DNA of 32,225 nt, taken from Pleurobrachia bachei. Lineage: Eukaryota > Ctenophora > Tentaculata > Cydippida > Pleurobrachiidae. This document shows positions 26,711-32,225 of the stretch, piece after piece. Location of the stretch: positions 3,138 through 35,362 of the forward strand of contig AVPN01000293.1 in NCBI GenBank assembly GCA_000695325.1, written 5' to 3'. The notes below the pieces were generated by a model, which was not told where the DNA came from, ran no database searches, and saw nothing but the letters and a program-made list of their open reading frames with translations. A program made the position numbers and the translations under genes. Positions within the stretch are counted from its first letter, which is position 1. Each line of letters begins with the position of its first letter.

Positions 26711-29700
26711 ATGGATGAACCAGGGGGAGAGGGCCAGGTTCCCGAGTTGTTTTATGAGGGAGATGAGGAAGGAAGCAGTGAGATTGCTGCTGTGAAGTCT
26801 GAACCCATGGATACTTCAGAGGGAGGGACGATCAAACAGATCAAACAGGAGCTGTTTGAGTCACAGAGAGAACAGCCTCAACAAGCCATACCACGTGTCA
26901 CCCAGGATCAACTAGTGTCACGTGTACCACAGGAACAAGTACCACGTGTCACCCGGGAACCAGTGCCACAGGAACCACGTGGTGCGGAACAGTCGGACAC
27001 ACAGCAACAACCTGAACCACAGCAGGCCCCTGAAGAGCCAATGGAGCAGGATTGTGGGGAGATTGGTGGACCAAGGGAGGGTGGGGAGATTGGGCGACCG
27101 AGGGAGGGTGGAGAGATTGGGGGTCCCAGTGAGGGTGGAGAGATCGGGGGACCAAGGGATCCATATGGTCTCTTTTCTGGAGACCCCACACCTCTTAATG
27201 AACCCGTGAAAGAAATAAAGGAAAAGTGGAAGTTGTTACCAGCATTCTTACAGGTTGGTCTGAGGGAGAATTATATATATCGCTTTGTTTTGATCTACTC
27301 ATCTAGCTGTGTAAATTCCTGTCTGACCACTGCTAAACAGATGTCTTTCTCTCTCTCTCTCTCTCTCTAACTCCTTCTCTCTTTCTCTCTCTTTCTCTCA
27401 CCGTCTCGAGTCTCGCTACACTTATAAAGATTTCATTGCATGCGATTGTCTCTCCCTTGTCTCTCTTAATATACAGGTCACAGAATGCAATACGATCAAA
27501 TGATGCTGTACATTGTACAATACAGAGAACTGTCTTACGACTTTCATTTCTCAGAATAGCTCAATATCTTTGAAATCCTGTCTGTCATCTTAAATCATCC
27601 CTTTCTCATTTAATATCATCTCTCCATAATTCTACCCCCAGTCCCTCACTCTAATCCCCACATCAAGCCCCTAAATTTCCCTGTCAGGTGAAGGGAATGG
27701 TAAAGCAACATATTGACTCCTTCAACCACTTTATTAATGTGGATATCAAGAAAATAGTAGCAGCAAACAGGAAGATTGTGTGTGATGCTGACCCTAACTT
27801 CTACATGCTGTACAGGGATATCTATGTGGGCACACCCGACATGGAAGAGGGATACAACCTGACTAGGTAGGTAATAGGTATACAAGAGAGAGACAGAGAG
27901 AGAGAGGGGGAGGGGTACTGGAGTGGTACTGACTAGGTAACTAAAAGAGCTAGAGAGCGAGGGGGCGGGGGTTGTCAGAGGAGGGGTACTGGATGGGTAC
28001 TGACTACTGACTAGGTATCTACATTCAACATACTGGAGAGGGTTGCAAGTAAAGGGGTGGCCCTGGTGGGGTTTGAATATCTAATGTTACAAATACGTCG
28101 GCGTTTCTGTATTATATGTCTGACTGTATGACAACAGATAAACCATTCCAGGGCCATCACCCCTCACGAGTGTAGACTGAGAGACCTCACCTACTCCGCC
28201 CCTATAACGGTAGACATTGAGTACACGCGGGGTACCCAGAGGGTCATCAAGAGAAAACTTCCTATCGGTGAGTGCATGGTAAAACTATTCTTATCCATCT
28301 AATTGATTTCTGTTCTACTTTTCTACACTCTCCTAGCTCTAGTCTCATATCTTCGTTATATAACCCATCTTTTCTTTCCTTCCTCATTCTCTCATCTGCT
28401 TCAGCCTTCTTCCTCTTTTATAACCCCCACCCCCAGGTCGTATGCCGATAATGTTACGGAGTAGTAACTGTATTCTCTCTGGAAAATCACAAAGTGAGCT
28501 GGCGAAACTGAATGAGTGCCCTCTAGATCCCGGTGGATATTTTGTTGTTAAGGGTACTGAGAAGGTAAGGGAGTAAAGATGCTAGAGCTTGTTTTACTCA
28601 GCTCTATCTCTGTCCCGAGATGGTACTCATTATACTAAGAACTGCTAGTGTAGCATTGTTGGCATATTGTAGATCAGTGTAACTGGCATGACCGGCATAC
28701 TGTCTATAAACAAGCTATCAAGTGTACACAAATATTATTACAGATCGGTATAGTAGTATAGTAGTAGATTGTGTAATCACTACACTGCTATCATCTAGAA
28801 TGCAGATCAATTCTAGATGCTTCTAAATATATCACATCCACACCAGGTAATTCTGATCCAGGAGCAGTTAAGTAAAAACAGGGTCTTTGTGGAGAAGGAC
28901 AATAAGGGGGAGGTGAGCTGTAATGTACAGAGTTCAACACACGAGAGGAAAACCAAGACAAATCTTCTCTTTAATAAGGGGAAGATTTATCTCAAATTTA
29001 GCAGGTTTGTAGTGGCGCATTTCCATCGCACGGGTTTTTGGGTTTATACGTGACACACTATTATATATCTGTGTTACTATTGTTTTAGCTTCTAAAGAGA
29101 GGGAGAGATTGAAAAGTTAGTGCTAGTTAGATCTAGCCAAAACCTAGCCAAAAGAGAAGAGTACCTTTTGTGTTAAAACCTGCATCTGTATACGTACATA
29201 GTTTTCTGCAGACGGGAGCGTCATTGTTCCACATTCCGTTACCATTACAAGTCCTCTCAGAGCTGCCCCCTTGTTGCACGTGCTTTATCTCACAGTTGAT
29301 TGTCACTTTCTGTCCAGGATCCGCCTCCATCCAACTCCCTTGTACCGATCCGTCCACGGTAAATCCAGGACAAACTGAATTAGATATTTGTAATGAACTG
29401 GATTTTAATGGAATATGTTCATTGGATAATAATAGTTTCGTAAATAATTACAAAGATGCAGAAACACGGATTTTTTCGCATTAATTAATTACCTGATGCC
29501 CGGTAGCTGTCCGATGCGGTGTCTTCGCTCTGTCTAAATACAATGTTCTCCACAACATCTCCTCCCCACTTTGGTACACAATTCGGGATAGTACTGACAC
29601 TGAATTTAAAGTCAATAACCACCACCCCATTACAATCTATACTTAGGCTGGTGGCCGTCTTTATGATTGTCCACGTTTTGTCCACTTCCTCTGGTGGTTG

Positions 29701-30295
29701 TACCAACAGGTTAGACCAGCCTATACAGTAACCTATTCTATATATCATCACTGAGCTAAACTTAATATTAAAGTTTGAAAGGAACTTTTGATCCACGCTT
29801 TGTGTAACAAAATCAATCACGTCCTCGCTCCCTGCCTTAGAATCAGTTTTTATCTGGAGTGGGGTGTTGTCCAGATCAAACGGTATGAAGGTGTTATATT
29901 CAATTGGACTCCAAGCTGAAATAGTGAAACTTTAATTTATACAAATAATGTATTGCTTGACTATTCTTGAGTCTCATGATATTTACTCTGACAGTTGAAG
30001 TTTGACAATCTGGCCTCACCTTCTGTTCCAGGAAAAGTGGCAAAGAATAAAAGGAAAATCAGAAATGTCCTCATATCATATTGTTTCTTGAACGAAAAAA
30101 ACACAACTATCACAAAATGTTTGAGAATAAAGTCACGCAATCTTATAGTTTGACTTTGAGCCAGCTCTTCAACTATTATATCTCTCCATTCTTTTATACG
30201 TCTCTCACTTTAAAAATATGCGTTAGCGGATAATGGTATTGTACGATATAATTCTCAAATTAAACATATATCATTTTGAGCTAGAGCTCTTTCTT

Positions 30296-30349
<54 letters not shown>

Positions 30350-31092
30350 CTCACCCCCTCTAACCCCTTCTTTTTCTCCAGTTTGACTGAGCTGATCCCG
30401 GTGGTTATAGTCTTCAAAGCCATGGGAATGGAGTCGGACCAGTCAGTGGTCCAAATGGTAGGGGTGGAGGACTTCATTATCACCCAGTTCAATGCATCCC
30501 TTATGGAGCCCAAACAGTTGGGAATTTACACACAGAAACAGGCGCTAGAGTTCATAGGGAAGAGGTAAGGGTACTTCACTGTACCTGAATTCTAGAAATC
30601 GCATATTATATTCTTAGATAACAACAATAATATATGGGTAATGTTACGGTCGTTCATATACTCCTATCTCACCTGCAGGTCCCGGATGCGGAAACTCGAT
30701 CTCAAGGAGAAGAAGACCCCTGTAGATGAGGCAAGGGACTTGTTAGCGAGGGTAATCCTAAATCACGTCCCTGTGGAACAGTATGATTTCCACCTAAAGT
30801 GTTGCTATCTGGCACTGATGGTTAGGAGAATGATTCAGGCAGTGGGTGACGATACTTTCCTAGATAACAGGTTAGTTGAGAGAGGGGATTTTTGATTGTT
30901 CAGACTCTCACGATTAGTATAATACCTCTGACATGAAAAATATTAAAATGAGATGTCCTTTGGTTGAGTACGTACGTCGTAACTCGTACAATATTGGTTT
31001 AACTTTCAAATACATGATGACGTGTTGTGTGTTGTGGTTAGTGTATTGTTGCATGTTCTACAATATGCGGCAATGTGATAAATTAACTGTTT

Positions 31093-31148
<56 letters not shown>

Positions 31149-32222
31149 ATTTTCCTCCCTATCTAATCCTGAACAGATCTCATTCATTGATACATATATA
31201 TCGGCACGCATTATAACACGCTGTGTCTGTTCGTCTGTCTGTTCTCACACAACGAGAGAGATAAAGGAGGGTACAAGGTGCGATGGCCAGCTTGTGAGAA
31301 TCGGTAACTAAATATGCTACTACTTTATGTTGCATTTTATAAAATGTGAACTCCTTCTCTAGCTCCACAAGACACGTCATAGGAAGCTGAGAGTGTTGTT
31401 AGTTTCTGATCTAGATTAGCGGTTATTGGTTATATCACACCTGTCTGTCCTGTGTGTCTCTCTCCACTGGCACCAAACCACGTACTGGGCTTACACGTGG
31501 TGAGACATGTACCAATTAGGAATACCCGGACAAAGTCCCACTACAAGTTTACCAGTTTACCCCTCCCCCTCTGGCCTCTTGAAATCCAGTATCCCCCAGG
31601 AACTAATTCCCCCTATCTCTCCCAGGGATTACTATGGAAACAAAAGGTTGGAGTTGGCAGGTGGTCTCCTCTCCCTTCTCTTTGAGGACCTGTTTATAAG
31701 GTTTAATGGAGAGTTACAGCAAATGGCAAATAGATACATCCCCAAACCGCGGACACAGCAGTTCGATATCGTGTCACATGTGAGACAGGATCAGATCAGT
31801 ATGGGTCTAGTGGCGGCCATATCCTCAGGTAATATGGGTTACTGGTTTGGGTATCAATTTTATTAGATACTGTTTAGCGTACACTTGTGCTCTTAGTACT
31901 TGAATATCTGTCGACTCAAGCTACTGGTAATAAGAAAGTTTGATCTGTCTAACTAACACATCCAACAGGTAATTGGACAATTAAACGGTTCAAAATGGAC
32001 CGAAGTGGTATTTCCGCGGTCCTGACACGACTGTCCTATATCTCCGCTCTGGGCTCTCTGACCAAGATCCAGTCACAGTTTGAGAAGACGAGGAAAGTCA
32101 GTGGACCGAGGTCCCTGCAGCCCTCCCAGTGGGGTATGTTGTGTCCTAGTGATACACCTGAGGGGGAGGTGTGTGGGTTGGTAAAGAACCTGGCACTAAT
32201 GACACACATAACTACTGATCAG
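26711..32222 (+). CDS. POLR3B: RNA polymerase III subunit RPC2, 5' half
   Basis: Nine exons reach the window edge: 26711-27253, 27688-27866, 28152-28267, 28437-28564, 28847-29004, 30382-30564, 30679-30870, 31626-31828, 31969-32222 (652 codons). From exon 1's end ([11 protein letters not shown]) onward the protein follows human POLR3B closely: [117 protein letters not shown]. This covers protrusion, lobe and fork of the second-largest Pol III subunit, up to about human residue 490. The first 160 or so residues are extra: acidic, Gln/Pro-rich, with VKSEPMD and IKQEL SUMO-type sites and a GGEIGxPxE repeat. Human POLR3B has only about 25 residues there. The sequence ends at a GTA donor. Confidence 0.95.
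27342..27398. repeat. CT-rich microsatellite, POLR3B intron 1
   Basis: (CT)n with small interruptions. Longer CT tracts occur in intron 5 (30295-30345) and intron 7 (31091-31147). In intron 5 the tract lies about 35 bp before the exon 6 acceptor and may serve as an extended pyrimidine tract. Confidence 0.85.
29133..30074 (-). CDS. Small secreted protein with C-terminal sushi domain
   Basis: Three minus-strand exons (30074-30020, 29915-29493, 29374-29133) join in phase to about 239 residues, all inside POLR3B intron 5. Exon 1 is a signal peptide ([18 protein letters not shown]). Exon 2 (residues 19-159) is one unfamiliar extracellular domain with YCIGWSNL and [16 protein letters not shown] and paired cysteines; it recalls the FAMeT-like domains of invertebrate secreted proteins, but I am not sure. 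Exon 3 begins VCPGFTVDG and has the four-cysteine spacing of a CCP/sushi module (C...VTINC...ERTC...MWNNDAPVC), which binds proteins in complement-type and adhesion contexts. After the sushi domain comes CTYTDAGFN and a short hydrophobic end (TLLFWLGFG). A GT lies within that end, so another 3' exon is possible. Confidence 0.65.
30295..30345. repeat. CT microsatellite, POLR3B intron 5
   Basis: An uninterrupted (CT)n run of about 38 bp within a wider pyrimidine tract, close to the acceptor of exon 6 at 30381. Confidence 0.9.
31091..31147. repeat. CT microsatellite, POLR3B intron 7
   Basis: A (CT)n run of about 56 bp with one TTT interruption, in the middle of intron 7 (30871-31625). The rest of that intron shows no gene. 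Confidence 0.9.
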
Positions 32223-32225
32223 GTA

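Noticed and set aside
1-32225. Retroviral, LTR, Polinton or toxin-gene remains
   Set aside because: I looked for reverse transcriptase, integrase, capsid-like and packaging-type motifs on both strands and saw none; mobile sequence here is small and non-coding.

Overview
This is nuclear DNA from a eukaryote with a compact, intron-rich genome, most likely an early-branching marine invertebrate such as a sponge. Every recognised gene is a metazoan or general eukaryotic housekeeping gene or a secreted/Golgi protein (TIMP/NTR-like, carbohydrate sulfotransferase, syntaxin 17, TRAPPC5, COX18, NIT2, ENSA/ARPP19, PRPSAP, POLR3B). Introns are mostly 50-700 bp with ordinary GT-AG borders, and genes lie a few hundred bases apart or inside one another. 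Porifera is inferred from this style, not proven.

Layout. 1-3440: two minus-strand genes for small secreted NTR-domain (TIMP-like) proteins; the left one is only partly visible and has a 265-bp octamer microsatellite beside it. 4125-6705: a repeat block made of a 1.8-kb near-perfect palindrome, a foldback element and a further copy of the palindrome's inner arm. 6805-12337: a nine-exon carbohydrate sulfotransferase (+). Its third exon end and 5' splice site are amplified into a 25-copy, 52-bp tandem array. Its large third intron holds the complete syntaxin-17 gene on the opposite strand. 12473-16879: an old tandem duplication of about 2.0 kb of an unrecognised nuclear-type gene followed by TRAPPC5, both on minus. 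17060-19291: COX18-like insertase and NIT2, both intronless and on minus. 19292-26288: the NIT2/ENSA divergent promoter is present three times in a recent staircase duplication. Only the leftmost NIT2 and only the rightmost PRPSAP are complete, while ENSA is intact twice. 26711-32222: the 5' half of POLR3B (+), with a small secreted sushi-domain gene nested antisense in its intron 5.

How the genes relate. They are not one pathway. The block mixes vesicle traffic (STX17, TRAPPC5), mitochondrial assembly (COX18), nitrogen/nucleotide metabolism (NIT2, PRPSAP), cell-cycle phosphatase control (ENSA), Pol III transcription (POLR3B) and extracellular proteins. The main interest is architectural: repeated local duplication with partial gene loss, nested antisense genes, a splice-site minisatellite, and a palindrome whose centre records how it may have formed.
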